Part shown: in pieces, positions 47,294 to 57,429 of the stretch
Layout: each line of letters starts with the position of its first letter
Position numbering within the stretch: position 1 is the stretch's first letter
Assembly: GCA_019843655.1 (NCBI GenBank)
Contig: JACDQD010000005.1
Span: 8,521,575 to 8,585,574 of the forward strand
Origin: Lethocerus indicus
Taxonomy: Eukaryota > Arthropoda > Insecta > Hemiptera > Belostomatidae
Length of the DNA stretch: 64,000 nucleotides
Reading direction: 5' to 3'
Notes under the pieces: generated by a model
What the model saw: the letters and a program-made list of their open reading frames with translations, nothing else
Told to the model about the DNA's origin: nothing
Databases searched by the model: none
Translations under genes and position numbers: made by a program

Positions 47294-47489
47294 GATTGAA
47301 AGTTGGGGCCGGGCTTAGGTGCGAGAGCTGCGGCAAGCGCTACAAGTACTCGTCGAACCTGATGCTCCACAAGAGGTTGAGTGCGGCACAGTGAAACGGT
47401 TCAAATGCCACCTCTGCCACTACACCGGCCGCCGGAAGGTCCACCTGGAGTCCCACATGATGTACAGGCACCAAGAGTCCATCGACTGA
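47294..47489 (+). pseudogene. psi-f: finger exon with one-base frameshift
   Basis: Acceptor ccactgaatttcag ends at 47293. Finger 1 CESCGKRYKYSSNLMLH is in frame; at 47377 one base is missing in aagaggttgagtgcgg, so the frame meets TGA at 47392. In the next frame the linker ECGTVKRFKC and a complete C2H2 finger (CHLC..HMMYRH) run to TGA at 47487. Otherwise perfect, so the break is recent or an assembly error. Confidence 0.8.
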
Positions 47490-48745
47490 ATTTTCCCATA
47501 TGTGAAGAGACCATTCATTCTCCCATATCGCGCCTGTACAGTGAACCCTCGAACCTCGGATAATACAATCCGTTTTATTCAAGAGACTTTCAAGTTTCAA
47601 ATTTTTCCCCATAAGAAATAGTGTGAATTGAATTAAGTCCTTTCTAATTCACAAAATTTACCCAATATAAAAAATATATTGAATTTATAATAGTACAAAA
47701 GATATTACTATGCACCTTGTTCAGGGTTGTGATTCATTGACATTACCGCCTCTCAAAAAAGCCCTCGCCGGCTTAAACGCCACTTCGACGAAAGTCTAGT
47801 TCGACTTTAAAATTGTTCAATCAACCCGTGTTCGGAGTTCGAGTGTTCACTATGCTTTAGGTATTTTCAGAAACTGTAGCCCGCGTGGAATCGAGGAGCT
47901 GCAATAAATAAATATTTGTAATCTATGTTCGTTGGTCTTTTTTGAGTTATTTCCCAGCGTTCTTGAAAACGAAGTTGAACTGAAAGATGGGCGAAGTAGT
48001 AAAAGAATTAAAAGTTTTGTATTGGACAGAAGAGAAAAATCATACGTCAGTTAGCACATACTTTAATAGGGAAAACAAAACATTTACTATATTTCTGTTC
48101 AAAGCATGCGCTTTTGTAGTGTTTTGTATTATATACATTATTAGGCCATGTCGTTAATTCGTCTTGATGTCTTCTAACAAGTTTACAGATGTTGTAGTTA
48201 AATGGCTGTAAAAAAAACGAAACAAATCATATATTATATGTACATCACGTACAGTACATCGTTTTGTATGCACTGTAAGTAAACTATATATTCTGTCCAA
48301 AGACCGTTCGTAAATGTAATCAGAAATGTCGTCCGTTGACTGACTACACTGGATAGGTGATAGTCATATCTATACCGTTTGTATAGAACCTATTCATTTG
48401 ATTCGGTTTCTTTCTCAACATAATCTTTTGTAAAATGTTCCTTCAAAAACTTGACCTATTCTTTAATGATTGATCATATGTGTTACGTTATTGTAGACAT
48501 TGTGGCAATTTTTTTAAAAATTACATTAAATTTGTTGGGCGATTTGGGCTCATTGTTTTCTTAATGACTTTGATTATGAACGATTCACATCATACGTAAG
48601 TATTTCTGTATAAAAGTATGTTACCAATGTTAGTAAAGAATATCTGTCTAATAGGTTTTGCACGACCCATTGGGGCGCATAGTGTTATATTTTCAGAGCG
48701 TGCGTTGTCAGAATAAACTTGAATGAATATAGATTGTCTCTACAG

Positions 48746-48886
48746 TACAAATACAGAAATGGTTTGAACCAACACGTGCGTTAGGAATGCTCGGGCGAGC
48801 AAAATTTCAAATGCGAATATTGTCCCCACACCTCGAAACGGAAGGATAATTTAGTACGGCATACTATTTTGAGACACCTTTTTTGA
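48746..48886 (+). pseudogene. psi-g: copy of exon 30 lacking its start
   Basis: Joins at ctacag|tacaaatac without the first Cys pair; TAG at 48782 replaces the Tyr of RYEC; then ECSGEQNFKC and a complete second finger (CEYC..HTILRH) to TGA at 48884. Downstream flank (49230-49440) matches that of exon 30 (52265-52500). Confidence 0.8.
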
Positions 48887-49934
48887 CACGAAAGCTAATC
48901 GATGTTCTAAAATTATGTATTCATTATTGGTAATAAAACTTTTCTTGAAGGAATAATTTATTATTCAATATTCTCTTCAGCCCTTTATTGTCGTTTTATT
49001 GTTTCAAATGTCGGAAATTCGACGATCTATTCAAATTTCAACGAGTATATTTCATATTTTAATCGTGCATTATAATTTTAACACATACATGTAAACAATT
49101 CTATATTGTTCATAAAACAACACAAGAATCGATTCTGAAACCACCTGTTCTTTTAAGTAATAGACACTTAAACTGTTCTTGTTTTTTTGTCTAGTTATTT
49201 AACTATTTGAAAATGAAAATGTTTCAGTTTATTTTACAGGGCCAGCTGTGTACGGTTCTTCCATTTCATTTCCGACTGAGACAAACCCAGAACATTGCTT
49301 GAGTTTCGCTGAATTTAACACGACCCGGTGTGATCGAAAGCGTCAACACTTCGTCTATTCCCACCGGATATATACGATTATATTTCATACAATTTCCGAT
49401 ATAAAAATGCAAGTCTGCTTTTTATATCGGTACGGAAATAATTAATGGTAAACAAAATAGACGACAATTTATTTGCACGCCTGTGAAACAACAGTTTTGA
49501 ATCGTGCTTTTCAAGCGGCCGATCTGTTTACCCTCCATAAGCCGGTGGAACGAACGACCGTCGAGGGATATTTTTTCATCCCCCAAGTACGAAGCCTTGA
49601 CGCGGCAGGACTGGTACATGCCACAGTCAGGCTTTCAAGAGGACGTTGCACTTGATTCTGCAGTAAGGCATCAACAATAGAAATCGTACAGCGGTTTCCA
49701 AACTGTATTTTTTGCATTGCCATAATTAGTATACATTTCTTCAAGTCATATGGAGGTGTTAGACACCAGAAATGATGAATTTTGTAGAAATTGTTTAATA
49801 ATAACTGACTTCTGATTTATCGCACATACTCTTAAGTCAGAATTACAGAACATCTAAATACAAAGGATGATTTAGAAAATTCAAACGTGTCCGTACATTT
49901 ACAACTACTACATAGTAATTTGGTCTGTTCGCAG
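48887..49934. other. Interval psi-g to psi-h
   Basis: 49230-49440 is a diverged copy of the region after exon 30. No exon seen; the 65-codon frame at 49248 follows an acceptor-like tattttacag but has no finger. Confidence 0.5.
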
Positions 49935-50131
49935 GTGGTAAGAAAGAGCTTTTCAGTTGCAAGAAGTGCGACAAAAAGTACAAATACAGAAATGGCTTGA
50001 ACCAACACGTGCGTTACGAATGTTCGAACGTGTGAAATTTCCAGTGCGGATATTGCTCTTACGCTTCGAAACGGAAGGACACATTAAAATTCCATATTTT
50101 CAACATTCACGCACGAAATACCAGTGGTAAT
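49935..50131 (+). pseudogene. psi-h: finger exon with nonsense codon
   Basis: Acceptor ggtctgttcgcag ends at 49934. Finger 1 (CKKCDKKYKYRNGLNQH) intact; TGA at 50033 in the linker (ECSNV-stop); finger 2 (CGYCSYASKRKDTLKFH) continues in the same frame without a stop up to ccagtg|gtaataata, a donor-like site at 50128. A Penelope-like element is inserted about 50 bases further on. Confidence 0.8.
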
Positions 50132-50439
50132 AATAAAAAGTATTTAGTAATAATACAACTTTTTTTAACGACGTACTTTATTTTAAAATACCTGTTTTGT
50201 GGTCTGCGAATGGTTGGAATACTCTTTTGCTAGACCGGTTTCGGATGCTCGCCATCTTCAGTAGCGGTGTTAGTCACTTTTGGCACATTGGATGTTTTAT
50301 GGGCATCCTCATAGCACTGTTATTGTCACTTGTACTGTGGTGGCTGTCTGTCGTGTATATATGCGTCTCTTGTTATTGTGTTTTTGGTGGCTGTTGTTTG
50401 TCTTCTTTGTGTTGAGAATGTTGATTTCATTTAGTATTT

Positions 50440-50575
50440 CGTCGGGGTTGTGGTTTTCTGTAAGTAGTAGTGTGTCGCCTACGTATATGATATAGTGGCT
50501 AATGTTGTATTCCTTTTTAATTGTCTCGACGTGTCTGTCCTCTAGATCCTGGAGGAATATCTCAACAACCGACAG
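50440..50575 (-). pseudogene. Reverse transcriptase fragment of Penelope-like element
   Basis: Minus strand reads EIFLQDLEDRHVETIKKE, then ISHYIIYVGDTLLLTENH. This matches the palm region of Penelope-type reverse transcriptases around the catalytic Y-V-D-D; here it reads YVGD, so one catalytic Asp is lost. The rest of the enzyme is absent. Confidence 0.75.
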
Positions 50576-50590
50576 CAAAACAAACACAAA

Positions 50591-50920
50591 CAGAGCGGAG
50601 TGTACAAAATAACATGCGGATCGTGCGACGGAGTATACATCGGCCAAACCGGACGGAAGATACAAGGTAGATACAAAGAACACATAAAAGCGATAAAATA
50701 TAAAACAGAATCCAACTTTGCCAGCCACATTATACACTCCGTACACGAGACAATGAACATCAACAAAGCCTTAAAATTAATACACCCAGGCAAGAAAGGC
50801 AAAGAGATGGGTGTAATAGAGTATATGGGGATTTTCAAGAACAAACAAAACAACATTATAAATGAAAAGATAAATTCCCAAAGTGACGCTATATTCGCCC
50901 CGCTAATCCTACTAAAGAAC
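50591..50920 (+). pseudogene. GIY-YIG endonuclease fragment of Penelope-like element
   Basis: Reads GVYKITCGSCDGVYIGQTGR, then RYKEHIKAIK, NFASHIIHSVHE and a YMGIF region with Glu before it, the order seen in the GIY-YIG nuclease with its upstream Cys pair found at the C-terminus of Penelope-like proteins. The N-terminal polymerase is not attached. Frame open to 51028 but runs into the arm. Confidence 0.85.
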
Positions 50921-51547
50921 CTCAGGTTATTTGTCTGTCGTGTGAATATATACTTGTCTTGTTATTGTGTTTGTGGGGTATGTTGCTTGTCTTATTTGAC
51001 GAACAGACAACCACCACGGTACAAGTGACAGTGGCAGTGCAGTGAGGATGCCCAAAAAACATTCAAAGTGCCCAAAGTGACTAAGACCGCTACTGAAGAT
51101 GGCGAGCAGCCGAAACCGGTCTAGCAAAAGACCAAACCGGCGAGAGGAGACAGAAACATACGAAACCTACGACGTACTTTATTCTTATTGATTATACTGA
51201 TTAGCCGTAAATTTTGAAGATTGGGGGGACAATTCTTATTTCAGTGAGTTATATGAACGTCCTTTCCTAAAACGTCTTGTGCATAAAATTTAGAATTATA
51301 AAAATATAAATTAACAACACTGATATGCACCTCTCATACTATACTCGTACCTATCACACAATTAGTATACCTTTCTTGAAGGCATTTGGGGGAAAATAAT
51401 TAGGCCTGTAATAACTGTCTTCTCATTTATTGCAGAAACTTAAATCTAAATTTCATTCGATGAAAATTGAAAAGTATAGTTTTAGAAAATTTGTCATTTG
51501 TCACATTTATGTACACTCATGTTTAGGACGTCGGTATGTGTTCCCAG

Positions 51548-51738
51548 GCGGAAAGGAAAGGAAACCTTTCTTTTGCAAGAAGTGCGGCAGGAGGTACAAG
51601 TACAAAAAGGGCTTGGGGCAACACCTGCGTTACGAATGCGGGGGCGAGCGAAATTTCCAGTGCCAATATTGCTCTTTCGCTTCGAAACGGAAGGATAATT
51701 TAATACAGCATACTCTGTTGAGACACATTTTATTGTAA
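51548..51738 (+). CDS. lola: lola alternative 3' exon 30, two zinc fingers
   Basis: Acceptor gtatgtgttcccag ends at 51547; TAA at 51736. 62 aa: C2HC 9-30 (YKGQ), C2H2 38-59 (RDNQ), linker ECGGERNFQC. It is the one apparently fully intact member of the 46-54 kb subgroup, in which exon 29 and psi-e to psi-j are broken. Confidence 0.92.
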
Positions 51739-53124
51739 GACAACAACAGATCGATGTTCAACTTTATGTATTTGTTATTAATAATAATATATCCCCTTTA
51801 AAGGCCTAATATATTATTCGATGTGCTGTCTAGTCTTTAATTGAGTTTCATTCTTGAAATGTTGAGAATTCAACCACCTATTCTAATATCAGTGAGTATA
51901 TTTATATTTTTATCGATGTATTATAAAATTACTCTTTGTGTGTCTCTTTATATATCTAAATAAATGTAAACGATTTAAGTTGTTTCTTCAAGAATTGTCT
52001 CTGAAACCAATTGTTATTGAACCTCGATAAAGTTTTGTATTATTGAACCTGTTACAGTATTATATGTGTTGTATTATTGAACCTGTTACAGTATTATATG
52101 TGTTGTATTATTGAACCTGTTACAGTATTATATGTGTTGTATTATTGTACGTGTTATAGAATCGTTCTAATTGTTTTGTCTGCACATTTAAATGTTTGTA
52201 AATGTTCACACATTGCTGTTACTGTTTATTTTCATTAAACGATTTGAACAAGGAAAAGTTTCAAATTTGTACACTGCCAGTTTCGTATGCTCCTCCATTT
52301 GATTTCTGACATAAAATAACCCCAGAACGTCTTTGTTAACGTTTATCTCAATTCCAATTGCTTTTTACCATTCCCAGAACAACGATCGTATTGGACATGA
52401 CCCGGGATCAAAGAATATTCGCGATCGGGGGCGTCTACATTTGGACAATTTCCATCGATTCTATGAGATTATATTTCATCATTTTTTTTATTCAATAAAT
52501 ATAATGCGAGTGTACTGATAACTGGCACGCTAATTAATAATTCTAAATGAATTATACAACAATCAACAGCATCCCAGGAAAATAACTTCCTCGTGAATCT
52601 AAACCTTACCAGTAGTATGTGTTTATTGTACTTAACAGCAGTTAATACGTGAAATGGAATAATTGTTTGAAACATCGGGATTTTTACTTGTCTCTGTGAT
52701 GTATTTTTGTGCATCTTTTTTGTTTCTGTGTGTACCCTGAATATTGTGTTTCTGTTTCGAATAGACATTTTTGTATTTGTGTAATGTAAACGTTGGCGCA
52801 CCTTACATAATGTCACCAAATTAGGTTTCACCATTGTTACCGTTTTCCTTCTACAATCGTAGATTTTATCATATGCTAGACCGCCTCTTCTGTGTATCTT
52901 TACCGTCGTCTGACAGTGTAATGCTGTTGACGACGGCCAGAAACAGTTAGTAACCGGTCCAGCGTCAAGCAAAATCGGAGTGTGGAATGAGACGATCCAT
53001 TTAAGCTGGCGTTTGATTTGAACCCACCGCGTTTCCGATATCAGACTCGGACTCGAGCCCAATTTCAGCCGAGCGGAATTAAACATTTTTATATTTAGAA
53101 ATTTAAAACGAATTGCGTTCCCAG
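51739..53124. other. Interval exon 30 to psi-i
   Basis: A 34-bp tandem repeat (52037-52156), a flank shared with psi-g (52265-52500) and a long minus-strand open frame (52469-53086, 205 codons) without known domain. Confidence 0.55.
52037..52156. repeat. 34-bp tandem repeat, about 3.5 copies
   Basis: Unit gtattattgaacctgttaca plus gtattatatgtgtt repeated with few changes. Confidence 0.92.
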
Positions 53125-53310
53125 GTGACGGCAGAAGGCTTTACGATTGCAAAGGTGCGGTAGGAAGTACAAATACAAAACTGGTTTGTGTCAACACGTC
53201 CGCTACGAATGTTCGGGCGATAGGAATTTCCAGTGCGGATTTGCCCATTCGCTTCCAAACGGAAGGATACATTAAAATATCATATTTTTAATATTCACAA
53301 GTCAAATATC
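53125..53310 (+). pseudogene. psi-i: dead duplicate of exon 29
   Basis: Acceptor gcgttcccag ends at 53124. Two bases are missing in the first Cys pair (TGC AAA G GTGCGG) and one more in GGATTTGCCC of finger 2. Finger 2's helix end (KYHIFNIH) is better kept than in exon 29. Ends at a donor-like ccaag|gtaata near 53315. Confidence 0.85.
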
Positions 53311-53490
53311 CAAGGTAATAATAAAAAAATATGCAGTACAATATTTTTTGTTTATAATGACGGTAGGGGGAGAGACAGAGAACTTTGAATAATCATGTTT
53401 ATGATAACTGACTTCTAATTATAGTCGATGTAGAAGATTAAAACGTGTCATGTATGTACACTACTCTAGGGTAATTTGTTTTGTTCCCAG

Positions 53491-53588
53491 GTATAATGGG
53501 AAAGCGTATCAGCTGCATGAAGTGCCGCAGAACGTACAAAAACAAAAAGTGCTTGACGCAACACCAGCGTCTCATATGTGCCGGCTGA
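53491..53588 (+). CDS. lola: lola-like exon 31, single zinc finger
   Basis: Acceptor ttttgttcccag ends at 53490, standard phase; TGA at 53586. 31 aa: one C2HC finger 8-29 (CMKCRRTYKN..H..C, helix NKCQ) and then stop at CAG. After the stop, gaaattttagcgcgaatattacccctacgcc is a decayed finger 2 (EYYPYAN in another frame). So it is a truncated exon, expressed or not. The donor-like cactg|gtaaca at 53665 marks its old end. Confidence 0.5.
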
Positions 53589-54099
53589 AATTTTAGCGCG
53601 AATATTACCCCTACGCCAATACTTCAGCAGTTGTATTCTGTTAAACAACATATTGCTTCACGCACTGGTAACAATAAAAAATATCAAATAACAACGTAAT
53701 TTATTGTTGAATACGCTGATTTTGATTTTGTCGGGACTAAATGCGGTGGTGGGGGTTTCAAATGAGCTCTCCAACTTACGAAAGAGTGACCTAATTCCGG
53801 AGGACCATTCACAAGTTCAATCATTCGATAATCAACATCAGGTTAAGGGAAACTATTAACATTTTCTGTTTTAAAGTTGTCATTTTATAACTGGTAAATT
53901 AGGCTCCGGGTGAAAGGGTGATGCTGGGGAGCGGGGAGTTAAGGAAAACTTCTGAAAACCTTTGTTAGTAAGTCCGGGTGCGTTTTCCTCTTCTTTAGCC
54001 TAGGTAGGTTTTAGTGGCGACTGGAAACAGAAAATTAGGAGAGCGGTACTTCGTTGGGTTTTTTTTAATCCCGTTCGATTTTTTTTCACTGAATTTCAG

Positions 54100-54270
54100 G
54101 ATCGGATGACGGGAGCCAAGTTAAGGTGTGGAACCTGAAGAGCCACAAGAAGTAGGAGTGCGATACCCTGAGACAGTGGACACAGAATTGTGACCGTTTC
54201 CTTCCCAACGGAAGTATACAGCTTGAAAGCTCATATTTTTGTCAAGCACAAGTCCAATGTTAACATTTAA
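54100..54270 (+). pseudogene. psi-j: decayed duplicate of psi-f
   Basis: Acceptor cactgaatttcag ends at 54099. Most of finger 1 is deleted; NLKSHKK then TAG at 54153, then ECDT.. and a scrap of finger 2 (ctcatatttttgtcaagcac) to TAA at 54268. Upstream 380 bases resemble those before psi-f. Confidence 0.75.
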
Positions 54271-55026
54271 CTTTATGCATTAGAAATAGATCTCTTTTTT
54301 CATCGACGCAATTAATCATTCAAATTGTCAATTTAACTATAAACATGATATTCAAATACTGATCTGTCTACTGGTATTGTGTGTCCAGTAAAATAGGTCT
54401 GACCGCAATGAAGAAACTATTGAAAGTTTTTGATATTAATAAATTTGCATTTGAGAAATTTAGTACTCGTTTGCGGCATTATATGGCGTAGTATTTGAAC
54501 AAAAACAAACTATACAGCCGCACTAATCGACGAATAAAATAAATCATTGACGTACTCCATCGTCTGAAGGACGAACTGTTCTAATTGTTTTTGCTATAAT
54601 TAAATGTTTTGTGACTGTGACGTCGTTTGAACGACAGCTGAAATAATACTTGTACCCACGTTTTATTTTTATTAAACGTTTATTTCCACGGAACAATTTG
54701 CGTTACGGTTTTCCCTGCTATATCGCCCTTGAAATAAAACCGAATTTCAATTTTCAAGTTGCTCCCAGTGTCAGTTCCCTTTTTTCGTTTTTCAACTCTA
54801 AAAAATTAAGAAATCAAACATCGCTCGCATCCAAAGGTTCCAGTCAAAAGTCCTTCGCACCACCCTCAATGCCCCCATGCCACGTCGACTCTAAACTTAT
54901 TACATCAATGTACTCGTAACTGTAATAGTTGATTGTACAAGGGATAAAACAAACTCTTTCATTCTCTCCGTTTTTTCAACTCTAACATTCGACTCGTTCC
55001 TCTAACATTGGTTATCGACTGTGCAG
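54271..55026. other. Interval psi-j to exon 32
   Basis: AT-rich; the 89-codon frame at 54650 has no domain. Nothing else recognised. Confidence 0.6.
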
Positions 55027-55214
55027 GAGGGGGCCTATTCGGCTGCGAGAACTGCGGCCGGAGCTACAAGTACAGGTACAATCTGAACAAGCACGTCCGC
55101 TACGAGTGCGGCGACGTGCGCCACTTCAAGTGCCACCTCTGCAGCCACCAGACAAAGCACAAGTACCGGCTTAAATTGCACGTCTTCCGCGAACACACGA
55201 AAAGTCATTTGTAA
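55027..55214 (+). CDS. lola: lola alternative 3' exon 32, two zinc fingers
   Basis: Acceptor gttatcgactgtgcag ends at 55026; TAA at 55212. 61 aa: C2HC 6-27 (YYNK), C2H2 35-56 (HYRL), linker ECGDVRHFKC. Finger 1 helix equals that of exon 35. First of the GDxRH-linker group together with exons 36 and 37. Confidence 0.93.
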
Positions 55215-56462
55215 AACGTTGGGCACAAATATTCGCGTTATAATCACTATTTATTCAATTCGCTAATCACGACCTGTTTTGTTTAATAATTTATTGATCT
55301 GTATTAAAATATATATTGCCGTTGTTTTTCGATGCGACTGGCTATTTATTTATTTTAAAAAGCCTTTCTTATAGAGCGCAGTGAGGCCCGTTAATACGAT
55401 TCATATATTTGCCTCATATTTTTCTTCTTGTTCTTTCTACGGTTCGTCTGGTATCAGTGAGAGTTTAAATACTATTACTGCCTTACAACTGTTTTTTTTT
55501 TCAGCATTGGTGACAATTAATTAGCACAGTGCGTAAAACAATCTGCCGTATAGCTTTAAATAATTTTTAAATATATATAAATTATGCAGATTGTTATTTG
55601 GAATGCTGCTGACGGTGACGATAAGCCAAGCAATATCCATCTCAGTATAGGAGCAAACGGTGGCGACCGTCATCGGAAGCTGTAAAATCTTTTCACCCCT
55701 TTCCCAGATATATCGCCGCTATGGTGGATCGAATCTTAGATCCAATACGGGACTGCTCAATTCCTGGAATGCAGGAAAAATGTTTCCTTATGTATACCGG
55801 CTGATTTTTAACGTCGTACCCGTCCAGAATTTCTGCATATCAATTTTGGATTGTTCAAATGTCCATTGGGATGCGTTCCCATGTTTTACTCTCTGCCCGG
55901 TTCTTCAACCTTTACGCCTGAACTTTCTTCTTCATTGTGGGCTCATTCGAGTATGTTCGCCGCGTGGAGGCGTTGTCTACCGGCGGTTGGAGAGATCTGG
56001 CAAAGGGAAAACCTTAATCCACTCGTCTGGAGTCCCGAACTGTCCCGACTGCTTTTACGAGTACTCTCTCGTAATTACTTTTTTCCTCTTATCCGCAAGA
56101 GCAGGCAGATAGGCGCGGCATACCCTGTCTGGGAAGATGAGGGTTGAGGTGGTCATCCGGAACAGGTTGGTTACCCCCGCCTGGTTCGCCCAGTTCCCTC
56201 CATCTCTCTTACCATTTCCCCGGAGGACGTCCCTTTTAAGATATCCTGTAGAGGTAGGGTCTGTTGCTGTTAATGCAAAGGGATAAAAACATTGCAAGGG
56301 ATACATTCGTTGCATTGCCGTTGCATGGTTATATTACTTATTTCATTTCCTTTTTTAAAAATTTCACGTCGCGTTCTTCCCTCGCCCTGGGTGCTGTTGT
56401 GCAAGCAGTCAGGACCAGTCGTATATTATGCGATTTAACGCTGATTTAAATTCGCATTACAG
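55215..56462. other. Interval exon 32 to exon 33
   Basis: Contains dispersed repeat X copy 3. The 150-codon frame at 55660-56112 crosses it and has no domain. Confidence 0.55.
55921..56032 (+). repeat. Dispersed repeat X, copy 3
   Basis: Has cttcttcattgtgggctcat, gcgttgtctaccggcgg and gaaaaccttaatccactcgt, in the same order as copies 1 and 2. Confidence 0.65.
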
Positions 56463-56653
56463 GAGTCAGTAAACGTCACGCCTGCTCGATCTGCAACAGG
56501 AACTACAAGTACAAGTGGAACATGAGGAAGCACTTCAAGTACAAGTGCGTCAATAGCCGCCAGTTCAAGTGCCAGTTTTGCCCCTATACCGGCAGCCAGA
56601 AGATATGTTTGGCTCGGCACTTGAACAGTATACACAGAGCGAGTTTGGGATAA
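56463..56653 (+). CDS. lola: lola alternative 3' exon 33, two zinc fingers
   Basis: Acceptor aattcgcattacag ends at 56462; TAA at 56651; no early ATG. 62 aa: C2HC 7-28 (YWNK), C2H2 36-57 (QICR), linker KCVNSRQFKC, the most diverged linker of the intact exons (no Gly after Cys). Upstream pyrimidine tract is weak. Confidence 0.9.
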
Positions 56654-57223
56654 TGCCTGCAATCTATCGAGATTCACTCGTGTCAAATTTAAATTTATAG
56701 GCGATGACCGTAAACGACTGTCATGTCCTATTTGCTTTTCGGATTCTTCTTGAAAAACGAAATGCGGCATTCACTCAGCAAAACAAATTCCGCTCTTCCC
56801 ATATTTATAAAATATAATTTATATATCCCAAATGAATTGCGTGTTTTTTTTATTGAACCCGAAGGAAAATATTTAATGAAATATGACGCTTGTCATTTTA
56901 CGAATACAACGAAATGCAGACCAACCATTCTGTTGGACTATTGGTCGTCCGAGTGAAAAGTCAACAACTAAGTGGTAAGTCAGAAACATTTTGACTATGT
57001 CATTTTGTTAAAAGAACATTCCTTTTTGTATTACTTACTACTTATTGCGTTCACCTTTCGTGATAGCGGACCTGAATGCCTTTTATGAAATTTAGAAACT
57101 CGTTAGAGTACACACATCACGAAGGAAATAAATGGTAATAAAATTTCAACACATTGCATTTAATCTAACACGCAACAATCTAATATGACAAATCAACTGA
57201 CATGCTCGTGTTTTCTTCTTCAG
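56654..57223. other. Interval exon 33 to exon 34
   Basis: Nothing recognised. Confidence 0.6.
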
Positions 57224-57429
57224 GTGTAACATACTATTCCTGTGCCACGTGTGAAAAGAGCTACAAGCACAGGTCCAGCCATTGGAAGCATATGCGTTAC
57301 GAATGCTCGGGAGAGCGGAACTTCAAGTGCCACATTTGCCCGTACGCCGCCAAGAGGAAGGACATCAGGGACGCCCACGTCAGACGTCAGCATCACCAAG
57401 AAGGAAGAAGGATTGATTTGTTCCAATGA
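57224..57429 (+). CDS. lola: lola alternative 3' exon 34, two zinc fingers
   Basis: Acceptor cgtgttttcttcttcag ends at 57223; TGA at 57427. 67 aa: C2HC 6-27 (HSSK; His at +4 where Leu is normal) and C2H2 35-56 (RDIA; Arg at +4), linker ECSGERNFKC. Loss of the core Leu in both helices suggests weaker folding, although all zinc ligands are present. Basic, Gln/His-rich tail. Confidence 0.9.

Larger units (their letters stand above)
46543..48745. other. Interval with psi-e and psi-f
   Basis: 46325-46860 is almost the same as 53163-53690, and 46915-47290 resembles 53720-54099. From 47490 to 48745 nothing recognised. Confidence 0.6.
50168..51183. mobile_element. Penelope-like element, largest copy, with 15-bp target duplication
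   Basis: Flanked by ACGACGTACTTTATT at 50168-50182 and 51169-51183. Element proper is 50183-51168: left arm (cctgttttgtggtctgcgaa..), a minus-strand reverse transcriptase fragment, a plus-strand GIY-YIG endonuclease fragment, right arm (..gagaggagacagaaac). The two coding pieces face opposite ways, so this is a rearranged, dead copy. Confidence 0.9.
50132..51547. other. Interval psi-h to exon 30
   Basis: Filled largely by the Penelope-like element; 51184-51547 is AT-rich with the exon 30 branch and pyrimidine region. Confidence 0.65.

Noticed and set aside
49248..49445. Acceptor-led 65-codon frame after psi-g
   Set aside because: Homologous flank after exon 30 does not keep the frame or the acceptor.
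55660..56112. 150-codon plus frame
   Set aside because: Crosses dispersed repeat X; other copies of the repeat do not keep the frame.
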